This document shows positions 1 through 7,184 of a stretch of DNA of 64,000 nt, piece by piece. The DNA comes from an uncultured Gemmatimonadota bacterium (GTDB lineage: Bacteria > Gemmatimonadota > Gemmatimonadetes > Gemmatimonadales > Gemmatimonadaceae), in contig CAIVZZ010000013.1 of NCBI GenBank assembly GCA_903910555.1, forward strand, positions 186,001 to 250,000, in the 5' to 3' direction. A program made the position numbers and the translations under genes. Below the pieces are notes generated by a model. The model worked only from the letters and a program-made list of their open reading frames with translations. It was not told where the DNA came from and searched no databases. Positions within the stretch are counted from its first letter, which is position 1. Every line of letters starts with the position of its first letter.

Positions 1-233
1 TTGCGCCGGTCGTCGCCGGAGCAGCCGACATGAGTTACGCGACGTTCATCACGTTCAATATTGTCGGCGCGCTTGGCTGGATCTGGTCGATGCTGCTGCT
101 CGGATATTTTATCGCTAAGCAGTTTCCGGTCGTTGGCAATCACATAGAAGGATTAGTCGCCGTTGTAATCCTTTTGTCTATCTCGCCGCCCGTTATTACC
201 TGGCTTAGATCTCGTAGGACTCAGCCGCTGTAA
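1..233 (+). CDS. DedA/VTT-family membrane protein, C-terminal fragment
   Basis: The open frame runs in from the window edge and ends at TAA 231-233. The track starts it at an internal ATG (base 30), but the frame is open upstream, where residues APVVAGAADM fit the conserved segment before the last helices of DedA proteins. What remains is about 76 residues: the segment 'FNIVGALGWIWSMLLLGYF', a second hydrophobic helix and a short basic tail. DedA/VTT proteins are inner-membrane proteins linked to lipid scrambling and membrane homeostasis. The 5' part, including the acidic and arginine residues that define the family, lies outside the window, so the call rests on the C-terminal pattern only. 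Confidence 0.7.
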   Translation, partial: APVVAGAADMSYATFITFNIVGALGWIWSMLLLGYFIAKQFPVVGNHIEGLVAVVILLSISPPVITWLRSRRTQPL

Positions 234-253
234 CCCGCGATGGCAGAGCGGGT
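233..253 (+). terminator. Short hairpin after the DedA-family gene
   Basis: ACCCGC at 233-238 pairs with GCGGGT at 248-253 across a 9-nt loop and is followed by ATATTTT. It begins at the last base of the stop codon. The stem is short, so this is a weak intrinsic terminator candidate. Confidence 0.4.
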
Positions 254-283
254 ATATTTTGAGAGAACCCACTGGAGAATCGC

Positions 284-892
284 ATGGCTTTCACACTTCC
301 CGCTCTTCCGTACGCTCCCGAGGCGCTCGAACCGCATATCGACGCGGAAACGATGAAGATCCATCACGGCAAGCATCATCAGGCGTATGTGAACAACCTG
401 AATGCCGCGGTCGAAAAAGCGCCGGAACTCGCGAGCTGGTCGCTCGACGACATCTGCAAGAACATCGCGAAAGTTCCCGAAGCGGTCCGTGGCGCCGTAC
501 GCAACAACGGCGGCGGACATTGGAATCACTCGCTCTTCTGGACGCTGATGCACAAGGCGGACGGCAGCGAGCCGACTGGTGCACTGGCTGACGCGATCAA
601 GAGCGCGTTCGGCGACCTCGCGCAGTTCAAAGAGAAGTTCGCAGCGGCCGGGGTCGGGCGCTTCGGTTCAGGCTGGGCCTGGCTCGTCGCGGCGAAAGAC
701 GGGAAGCTCTCGATCGAGAGCACGCCCAATCAGGACAATCCGCTGATGGACGGAAAGCACGCGGTGCTCGGGCTCGATGTGTGGGAGCATGCGTACTATC
801 TGAAGTATCAGAACAAGCGGCCGGATTACATCGCGGCTTGGTGGAATGTGGTGAACTGGGGCGCGGTCGAAAAGCTCTACGCGGCGAAGTAA
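284..892 (+). CDS. sodA: Superoxide dismutase, Fe/Mn family (probably Mn-type)
   Basis: The 202-residue length is normal for the family. The protein disproportionates superoxide to hydrogen peroxide and oxygen and has no signal peptide, so it should be cytoplasmic. All four metal ligands are present: His27 in '[11 protein letters not shown]', His82 in 'HWNHSLFW', Asp165 and His169 in 'DVWEHAYYL'. Gln150 in 'NQDNPLM' sits where Mn-type enzymes carry their active-site glutamine, which favours manganese, although cambialistic enzymes exist. The ATG is preceded by TGGAGA with 6-nt spacing. The gene stands alone and is followed within 5 bases by a large nested inverted repeat facing the convergent antiporter gene. 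Confidence 0.95.
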   Translation: MAFTLPALPYAPEALEPHIDAETMKIHHGKHHQAYVNNLNAAVEKAPELASWSLDDICKNIAKVPEAVRGAVRNNGGGHWNHSLFWTLMHKADGSEPTGALADAIKSAFGDLAQFKEKFAAAGVGRFGSGWAWLVAAKDGKLSIESTPNQDNPLMDGKHAVLGLDVWEHAYYLKYQNKRPDYIAAWWNVVNWGAVEKLYAAK

Positions 893-1043
893 CTGCAACT
901 GCCCGACGTCAGACGTTAGCCATGAGTTTACAGCTGTAAGACAACGACTTCATTACCGTCCGGCGCGCGGAATGGTGATGAAGTCGTCGTCTTACAGCTA
1001 ATAACTCCAGAGCTATCGCCTGACGTCGGGCAGTTCCGCAGTT
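891..1043. repeat. Nested intergenic inverted repeat between sodA and the antiporter gene
   Basis: The outer arms 897-912 and 1020-1035 are a perfect 16-bp inverted repeat (AACTGCCCGACGTCAG). An inner pair, 933-954 and 978-999, matches at 21 of 22 positions. The structure fills almost the whole gap between two convergent genes. It could act as a bidirectional terminator, but it is much longer than a normal one and has no clear T-tract. Confidence 0.85.
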
Positions 1044-2265
1044 AGTGCCTTCTCCCGATTGTTGTAACCCGCCGTCCGTCGGGCGCGAGGACCTCGGGCC
1101 CCTGCGAATGCTCGCGATCGAGTGATTCATCGCGCGCGATCACGAGATTGAGCAGCGGTGGCGTCACGAACGTCGTCACGACAACGACGAGCATGATCGC
1201 ACCGAACAGCTCCGGTGAAATCGCCCCCGTCGCGAGTCCCATCTGCGCGAAGATTAATCCGACCTCGCCGCGCGGAACCATAGCGACTCCGACCAGCAGT
1301 TTGTTTCCGCGAAAATTCCAAGCGGCAAACCCCGCTGCGATTTTACCGAGCACACCGACGACGATCAGCGCGGCGCCCATGCCCAGCGCCTGATTGCTGA
1401 ACAGCGCGACGACATTGATCGACGCGCCGATCACCGCAAAGAAAATCGGCACAAAAAAATGTCCGATCTGCACCGTGGTGCGCTCGATCTCCTGTCGCTG
1501 TGGCGTCGGATGCAAAATCACGCCGGCCACGAACGCGCCGATGATCAGCGACGTCCCGCTCTGCAACGCTATCGCGGCGAGGAGCAGTCCGAACGCCATG
1601 CCGAACATCCCGAGCGATCCCTTCGCGCGGATTCCGTCGATCGCGCGAAAGAGCGGCGGGACGGCGTAGCTGCCAATCGCGAGCGCAAGCACGATGAACC
1701 CGATCGAGAGCGCGCTGATTCTTGCGACGACGCCGAACCCCACTCTCTCATCCGCGACGACGGCCACGATCACCGAGAGCAAGATCAGTCCGATCACATC
1801 GTCCGCGAGCGCCGCGCCGAGGACGACCTGCCCTTCCCTCGTGTGCTGCACTCCTTTGTCGGCGAGAACGCGCGCGGAGATCGCCATCGATGTCGCAGTG
1901 AGTGCCGCGCCGGCGATCAGCGCGGCAAGATTGCCGGCGCCGAGTAATCTGGCAACGGCGAATCCGCCGAGCAGCGGCAGCAACACACCGGCAAACGCCA
2001 CAGCGATCGCCGACGACCCCACACGCCGCAGCGAGCGCACGTCGGTGTGGAGCCCGATCTGGAAGAGCAGCACGAAAAGACCGAGCTGACCGATTGCGTG
2101 CGTCGTCGGATCATGCGGATCGACAATGCCGAGCACGCTCGTGCCGAGAATTATTCCGGCGAGCAGCTCACCAATGACCGACGGTTGTCCAAGTCTCCGC
2201 GACAGCTCTCCGAGGAGTTTGGTCGCAATGAGGATCGCAGCGAGCGAGAGCAGCAGTGAATACAC
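1042..2265 (-). CDS. Cation/proton antiporter (CPA2/Kef-type membrane domain)
   Basis: The product has 407 residues and about twelve hydrophobic helices. The first segment 'LGQPSVIGELLAGIILG' and the paired aspartates at 155-156 in 'ALADDVIGLIL' are hallmarks of the monovalent cation:proton antiporter-2 family, which exchanges Na+ or K+ for H+ across the inner membrane. There is no C-terminal TrkA-N/RCK regulatory domain, only a polar tail of about 30 residues. The start is GTG, two bases after the speA stop, so it is probably co-transcribed and translationally coupled with speA. Ion specificity cannot be read from the sequence. Confidence 0.85.
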   Translation of the reverse strand: MYSLLLSLAAILIATKLLGELSRRLGQPSVIGELLAGIILGTSVLGIVDPHDPTTHAIGQLGLFVLLFQIGLHTDVRSLRRVGSSAIAVAFAGVLLPLLGGFAVARLLGAGNLAALIAGAALTATSMAISARVLADKGVQHTREGQVVLGAALADDVIGLILLSVIVAVVADERVGFGVVARISALSIGFIVLALAIGSYAVPPLFRAIDGIRAKGSLGMFGMAFGLLLAAIALQSGTSLIIGAFVAGVILHPTPQRQEIERTTVQIGHFFVPIFFAVIGASINVVALFSNQALGMGAALIVVGVLGKIAAGFAAWNFRGNKLLVGVAMVPRGEVGLIFAQMGLATGAISPELFGAIMLVVVVTTFVTPPLLNLVIARDESLDREHSQGPEVLAPDGRRVTTIGRRH

Positions 2266-2267
2266 TG

Positions 2268-4235
2268 CTATCGCGCCGCTTCGCCTTCGAGATAGGTGTA
2301 CCCCTCGAGGCCCGCGACATACTCGGCGATGAACATATTCGCCTCTTCCCGCGAGATCTCAGTCGCCGCCTGCACCTTCCGGCGAAACGTCGTCAGCAAA
2401 TCGGAAGCCCTGAACTGCACGTAGTTCAGCACTTCGGTCACCGTGTCGCCATGCACGAGATCGGTTACCTCGTAGCCGCTCTCGCTCAGGCGCACGTGCA
2501 CCGCGTTGGTATCGCCGAACAGGTTGTGCAGGTCGCCGAGAATTTCCTGATACGCGCCCGTCAGGAAAATTCCGAGCATATACGGATCTGCGTCACGGAA
2601 CGGATGCAGCGCCATACTCGGCTCTCCCGTTCGCCCGCCCACAAACCGATCGATCTTGCCGTCGGAATCGCAGGTGATGTCCTGCAGCGTTCCCTGCCGG
2701 TTCGGCACTTCATCGAGGCGGTGGATCGGCATGATCGGAAAGAGCTGATCGATCGCCCAGCTGTCCGGCAATGACTGGAACAGTGAGAAGTTGCAGAAGT
2801 AGCGATCGACGAGCGCGGCGTCGAGATCGGCCATGATATCGTCGAACTCATCGCGATGCTTTTGCGCGACGCGCGCGATCTGATTGATCGAGCAGAGATA
2901 CAGCCGCTCGGCCAGCGCGCGATTCCGCAGTGACAGCACGCCGCTGTTGAACAGCGCCTGCGCGCGCTCTTTGTCGAACACCGCGTCGTGGTACACCTCG
3001 CGCACACGGCGCAGCGACGCATTCTTGCGCGTGACGGTCTTCAGATCGTCCGACATTTCGTGCAGCAGCGGATGATCGTCGCCGTTGATCGACGGCACGG
3101 CGCCTTCTGCCGCCGACTCGACGTCGATCACGCTCACGAGCAGCAGCGCGTGATGCGCGGTGAGTGCGCGACCGGATTCACTGATGATATGCGGCATCGG
3201 CAGCTCGCGATCGCGGCACACTTCGCCGAGCGTGTAGACGATATCGTTCGCGTATTCCTGGAGGGAATAGTTCACGCTCGCCTGCGCGGTCGACTGCGAT
3301 CCATCGTAGTCAACGCCAAGTCCGCCGCCGACGTCCACGTGCGTGATGTCGAGCCCCATCGCGCGGAGTTCTGCGTAGTACCGCGAGAGCTCCTGCAGGC
3401 CGCGCTTGATGAACCGGATGTCCGTGATCTGCGATCCGAGATGACAGTGGATCAGCTTCACGATGTTGAGCTTGCCGGCGGCGGTGAGCTTCTCGATCAC
3501 CTGCATCAGCTGCGCCGGGCTCAGGCCGAACTTTGATTTTTCACCGCCCGACTGCGCCCAGCGTCCGCTTCCTTCGGTGCTCAGCTTGATGCGCACGCCG
3601 CACTCCGGCACGACGCCCATCTGTTCGGCGACCTGCAGCAGCACGTCGAGTTCGCTCACCTGCTCGATAACGATGAACACCTTGTGACCGAGCCGTTGTC
3701 CCATCATGGCGAGGCGCATGAACTCCTCGTCCTTGTAGCCGTTGCAGACGATCAGGTGGTCGGTGCTTTCGCGCAGCGCGAGCACGGCCTGCAGTTCGGG
3801 CTTCGATCCACATTCGAGGCCGACGCCCGTCGGCTTGCCGAACTCAACGATCTCCTCGACGACGTGACGCTGCTGATTGACCTTGATCGGGTATACGGTG
3901 GTGTAGCCGCCCGTGTACGAAAACTCCTCGATTGCGACATGAAATTTTTTGTTGAGCGCCTCGATCCGCGACCGCAGGATGTCGGAGAAGCGCAGCAGCA
4001 CGGGCAGCGTAACGCCCTGTGCTTCGAGGTCGATCGCAAGCTCGAACAGATCGAGCGAGCGCTCGGGGTGATCTTTGTCCGGCCGGACGACGACGTGGCC
4101 TTTGTCGTTGATGTCGAAAAATCCGTCGCCCCACCCTTCGATGTTGTAGAGCGCGCGCGCCGAATCGATCGTCCAAGGCGCCTCAGGTTCGGGCGGCGGC
4201 GCTGCGACTGCTGGATCGGGAAAGGTTGTAGTCAT
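2268..4235 (-). CDS. speA: Biosynthetic arginine decarboxylase
   Basis: The 655-residue length matches the SpeA family (alanine-racemase fold, PLP-dependent), which makes agmatine for polyamine synthesis. The PLP lysine is Lys118 in 'YPIKVNQQ'. The glycine-rich phosphate-binding loop 'HVDVGGGLGVDYDG' lies near residue 300, and the C-terminal active-site cysteine appears in 'DITCDSDGK'. The N-terminal 20 residues are proline/alanine-rich and probably unstructured. The gene lies 39 bases downstream of an ABC export permease and immediately upstream of a cation/proton antiporter, all on the same strand. No agmatinase or agmatine deiminase gene is in the window. A polyamine-type APC permease lies 11 kb away. 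Confidence 0.95.
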   Translation of the reverse strand: MTTTFPDPAVAAPPPEPEAPWTIDSARALYNIEGWGDGFFDINDKGHVVVRPDKDHPERSLDLFELAIDLEAQGVTLPVLLRFSDILRSRIEALNKKFHVAIEEFSYTGGYTTVYPIKVNQQRHVVEEIVEFGKPTGVGLECGSKPELQAVLALRESTDHLIVCNGYKDEEFMRLAMMGQRLGHKVFIVIEQVSELDVLLQVAEQMGVVPECGVRIKLSTEGSGRWAQSGGEKSKFGLSPAQLMQVIEKLTAAGKLNIVKLIHCHLGSQITDIRFIKRGLQELSRYYAELRAMGLDITHVDVGGGLGVDYDGSQSTAQASVNYSLQEYANDIVYTLGEVCRDRELPMPHIISESGRALTAHHALLLVSVIDVESAAEGAVPSINGDDHPLLHEMSDDLKTVTRKNASLRRVREVYHDAVFDKERAQALFNSGVLSLRNRALAERLYLCSINQIARVAQKHRDEFDDIMADLDAALVDRYFCNFSLFQSLPDSWAIDQLFPIMPIHRLDEVPNRQGTLQDITCDSDGKIDRFVGGRTGEPSMALHPFRDADPYMLGIFLTGAYQEILGDLHNLFGDTNAVHVRLSESGYEVTDLVHGDTVTEVLNYVQFRASDLLTTFRRKVQAATEISREEANMFIAEYVAGLEGYTYLEGEAAR

Positions 4236-4274
4236 CGCATCAATAGTAGACGCTTTGTCCGGTGCGCGGTACCG

Positions 4275-5078
4275 CTACGTCACGGCGCGCCTCATGAACG
4301 CGCGCAGTCCGAGGTACCAGAAGAAGAGCAGCAGTGCGACCAGCGCAATCGCGATCACGGTGAGATCCATGTGCGGCACCGCCGGCGTGAGCGTCGCACG
4401 CATCCCTTCGGCGACGTACACGAGCGGGTTCACGAGCACGGCGTATTTCATCACCGGCACGCTGTCGAGTCCTTTCCACGGATAGTACATGCAGCCGAAG
4501 AAAATCATCGGGCCGATGATCGAGCTGAACATCAGACCGATCTGCTGCGGGTTGATCGCGCAGCCGATGAGCAGGCCGAGCGCGCTGAAGGTTGCCGCGC
4601 CCAGCAGCATCACGCTGAGAATCTGCAGCGAGTTTGAGAATCCAAGGCCGGGGATCGCGCCCATGATGAGGCGGCCGACCGGCAGCACGAAGAGACCCGC
4701 AAACAGCCCCTGCAGCGTTCCCGCCGTGACGAGTTCGAGCGCGACGAGATGACTCGGGATCGGCGCGAGGAGCCGGTCTTCGATTTCTTTTGAGAATCCA
4801 AACTGCGCGACCATCGGGAGAGAGACCGATTGCACCGCGGACAGCGCGAGCGAAAGCGAGACGACTCCCGGCAGCAGCGTCGCGGTGTAGCCTTTGGCGA
4901 CCATTCCCATTTTTGGAAGCAGATAGCCGAACACCACCATCAGCAGCAGCGGTTGCATCGTGGTGCGCAGCAGAAAGAACGGCAGTTCGCGGCGCGCCAC
5001 GCGAATATCGCGGCGCAGCATCGCGAAGAAAACGTCGGAAACCGGAAGCGGCGCGTCGTCGAGTGCGTCCGGCTTCAC
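4275..5078 (-). CDS. ABC-2 type transporter permease
   Basis: The track ORF begins far upstream in what is an out-of-frame shadow of the ATPase gene. The likely start is GTG at 5078, overlapping the ATPase stop as GTGA, giving 267 residues beginning MKPDALDD. The protein has about six hydrophobic segments typical of ABC-2 (DrrB/NodJ-like) permeases, with the conserved-type region 'GCMYYPWKGLDSVPVMKYAVLVNPLVYVAEGMR' shortly before the last helix. It should form the membrane part of the exporter whose ATPase is encoded just upstream. The substrate is unknown; antibiotics, lipids or polysaccharides are all handled by this class. Confidence 0.88.
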   Translation of the reverse strand: MKPDALDDAPLPVSDVFFAMLRRDIRVARRELPFFLLRTTMQPLLLMVVFGYLLPKMGMVAKGYTATLLPGVVSLSLALSAVQSVSLPMVAQFGFSKEIEDRLLAPIPSHLVALELVTAGTLQGLFAGLFVLPVGRLIMGAIPGLGFSNSLQILSVMLLGAATFSALGLLIGCAINPQQIGLMFSSIIGPMIFFGCMYYPWKGLDSVPVMKYAVLVNPLVYVAEGMRATLTPAVPHMDLTVIAIALVALLLFFWYLGLRAFMRRAVT

Positions 5079-6100
5079 GCGAGCTTTCTCCCGGTGAGCG
5101 CGACGAACAGTGTCTCGAGGCTCGGCTTCGACAGATTGATATTCTGAACGTGGCAGCCCGCTTCTTCCGCCGCGTGAATCAGCGCGGGAATGAGCTCGCC
5201 GCCGCGATCGCTGTACGCGCGCAGTCCGGCGGGCTCTTCGTCGACACGCTGAACGCCGTTGATCGCGCGGCACAGTATCGCCGCCGCGGGACAGTCACCT
5301 TCGAGCGTGAGGTCTATGAGAGTCGATCCCGGTGCCTGCGCCATCAGTCGCGACGGCGTGTCGAGCGCGAGAAGTTTTCCGCGATCGATAATCGCGAGCC
5401 GGTCGCAGAGCTCGTCGGCCTCCTGCATGTAGTGCGTCGTCATCACGATCGTGCGACCCTGCGCGTGCAGGATGCGCAGAATGTCCCAGAGCGCGAGGCG
5501 CGCCTGCGGATCGAGCCCCACCGTGGGTTCGTCCAGAAAAATCACGCGCGGCTCGTGCAGCAGCGCGCGCGAAATCATGAGCCGCTGCTGCTGCCCTCCC
5601 GAGAGTTCGTCCACTTTCGCGTACGCACGATCGGCGATCTCGAACTGCTCGAGCAGCGCCATCGCGCGCTGCATCGCGACCGCATGCGAAAGTCCGAAGT
5701 ACGCGCCGTGAAAAAGCAGATTCTCGATGACGTTCAGTCCGCGATCCGGATTCGGCCGCTGTGGCACGACGCCGATTCTGCGGCGCACCGCTACCTGATC
5801 CGTCACGACATTCTTTCCGGCAACGTACGCTTCACCGGATGTCGCGTTCACGCGCGTGGTAAGTACGCCGATCGTCGTCGTCTTCCCCGCACCGTTCGGA
5901 CCGAGCAGCCCGAAGAACTCCCCTTCTTGAACTTCGAGATCGAGCCCGTCTAGCGCGGCGATCTCCCCTGTGCCGCGGTGCGGAGTCGGATGCCGCACGC
6001 CGCCGGCCGGCGTCGGTGTACCGCGCGCCGGCGTCACGCGTTTGCGCGACGCGGCGGGATACACTTTGCGCAGGGAGCGCGTTTCGATCATCGCAGGCAT
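5075..6100 (-). CDS. ABC transporter ATP-binding protein (DrrA/NatA-like)
   Basis: This is a single nucleotide-binding domain with Walker A 'GPNGAGKTTT', signature 'LSGGQQQR' and Walker B 'VIFLDEPTVGLD', followed by the H-loop histidine in 'MTTHYMQEAD'. It powers the permease encoded by the overlapping downstream gene. The track ORF starts at 6154, but that leaves no room for a promoter next to the divergent cytochrome gene at 6153. ATGs at 6100 or 6091 are more plausible and 6100 is used here, without a decisive ribosome site. An unusual proline- and arginine-rich insertion of about 30 residues separates the first beta-strand 'TRSLRKVYP' from 'ALDGLDLEV'. Confidence 0.88.
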   Translation of the reverse strand: MPAMIETRSLRKVYPAASRKRVTPARGTPTPAGGVRHPTPHRGTGEIAALDGLDLEVQEGEFFGLLGPNGAGKTTTIGVLTTRVNATSGEAYVAGKNVVTDQVAVRRRIGVVPQRPNPDRGLNVIENLLFHGAYFGLSHAVAMQRAMALLEQFEIADRAYAKVDELSGGQQQRLMISRALLHEPRVIFLDEPTVGLDPQARLALWDILRILHAQGRTIVMTTHYMQEADELCDRLAIIDRGKLLALDTPSRLMAQAPGSTLIDLTLEGDCPAAAILCRAINGVQRVDEEPAGLRAYSDRGGELIPALIHAAEEAGCHVQNINLSKPSLETLFVALTGRKLA

Positions 6101-6152
6101 CGCCGAATCTACGAGACTCGCGGGATGCGCGGCCAGTACATAGAATGGCGCC

Positions 6153-7061
6153 ATGAAAACCTTACTCAGACGTGGCGCAATTGCGCTCGGCGTACTGGTG
6201 GGCGCGGTTTCGATTGCGGCGTGCGCGGTCTACTTCATGAGCGAGCAGCGCGTGACACGACGCTATACGCTCGCCGACGAGTCCATTCCGATTCCGACCG
6301 ACTCGATCTCCATCGCGCGCGGGCAGCACCTCGCGCATGCGATCGCAAAATGCACCGACTGCCATACGCGGACGCTCGCCGGCCAGATTTTCGTCGACGA
6401 TCCGGCGCTTGGCCGTTTTGTTCCGATGAACCTCACGCGAGGAAAGGGCGGACTCGGCGCCACGCTCAAGGATGCCGATTGGGTTCGCGCGATCCGGCAC
6501 GGCGTCGGCCACGACGGGCGCCCGCTGCGCCTCATGCCGTCTGTGGAGTACAACAATTTGTCGGTCGAGGATATTGGCGCGATCATCGCCTATGCGAAGT
6601 CCGTTCCGCCGGTCGACAATGAGCTGCCCGGCAACACACTCGGACCCGTCGGGCGCGCGCTGCTCGTGACGAACAAGATGCCGCTGTTCGCCGCAGAACA
6701 TATCGACCATTCCACCCACGCCGTCGCGCTCGCTCCCGCAATCGGCGCGACGGTCGAGTACGGCAACTACCTCGCACACACCGCCGGATGCGCCGGTTGC
6801 CACAACGACAGTTTCTCCGGCGGACCGATCGATGTAGGCCCGCCGTCCTGGCCACCGGCGGCGAATCTCACGCCCACCGGAATGAAGGCGTACGACGAGG
6901 CGTCGTTCATGGCCGCACTCCGCACCGGCGTTCGCCCAGGTGGCACGAAGATCAAAGACCCGATGCCGATCGCGTGGACGAAGGATATGACGGACGATGA
7001 GATCAAGGCGGTGTGGGCGTATCTCAAGACGGTGCCGCCGAGGGAGTTTGCGGTACGGTAA
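6153..7061 (+). CDS. Membrane-anchored di-haem cytochrome c
   Basis: The 302-residue protein carries two haem c attachment sites, CTDCH (67-71) and CAGCH (213-217). Each is followed by a candidate axial methionine ('VPMNLT' near residue 92 and 'NLTPTGMKAYD'). Two homologous cytochrome c domains are therefore in tandem, as in periplasmic electron-transfer subunits of dehydrogenases. The N-terminus is a hydrophobic segment that can be read as a membrane anchor or, with 'IAAC', as a lipoprotein signal. It should act in the periplasm. No dehydrogenase partner is adjacent, so its redox partner is unknown. Confidence 0.87.
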   Translation: MKTLLRRGAIALGVLVGAVSIAACAVYFMSEQRVTRRYTLADESIPIPTDSISIARGQHLAHAIAKCTDCHTRTLAGQIFVDDPALGRFVPMNLTRGKGGLGATLKDADWVRAIRHGVGHDGRPLRLMPSVEYNNLSVEDIGAIIAYAKSVPPVDNELPGNTLGPVGRALLVTNKMPLFAAEHIDHSTHAVALAPAIGATVEYGNYLAHTAGCAGCHNDSFSGGPIDVGPPSWPPAANLTPTGMKAYDEASFMAALRTGVRPGGTKIKDPMPIAWTKDMTDDEIKAVWAYLKTVPPREFAVR

Positions 7062-7072
7062 GAAAGTCTGGC

Positions 7073-7160
7073 GTCTAGAGTCTTGTGTCTAATGTCTGAA
7101 AACCCGCTGTCGTCAGTTCAGAGCTATGAACTGACGACAGCGGGTTTTCAGACTCTAGAC
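7073..7160. repeat. Perfect 27-bp inverted repeat between convergent genes
   Basis: 7094-7120 and 7127-7153 are perfect 27-bp inverted copies around a 6-nt loop (GAGCTA). A second perfect 10-bp pair, 7073-7082 and 7151-7160 (GTCTAGAGTC), overlaps the right arm end and allows an alternative fold. It starts 12 bases after the cytochrome stop and ends 25 bases before the S9 peptidase stop on the other strand. It could be a bidirectional terminator. Confidence 0.9.
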
Positions 7161-7184
7161 AACAGACCTTAGACCGAAGACTAC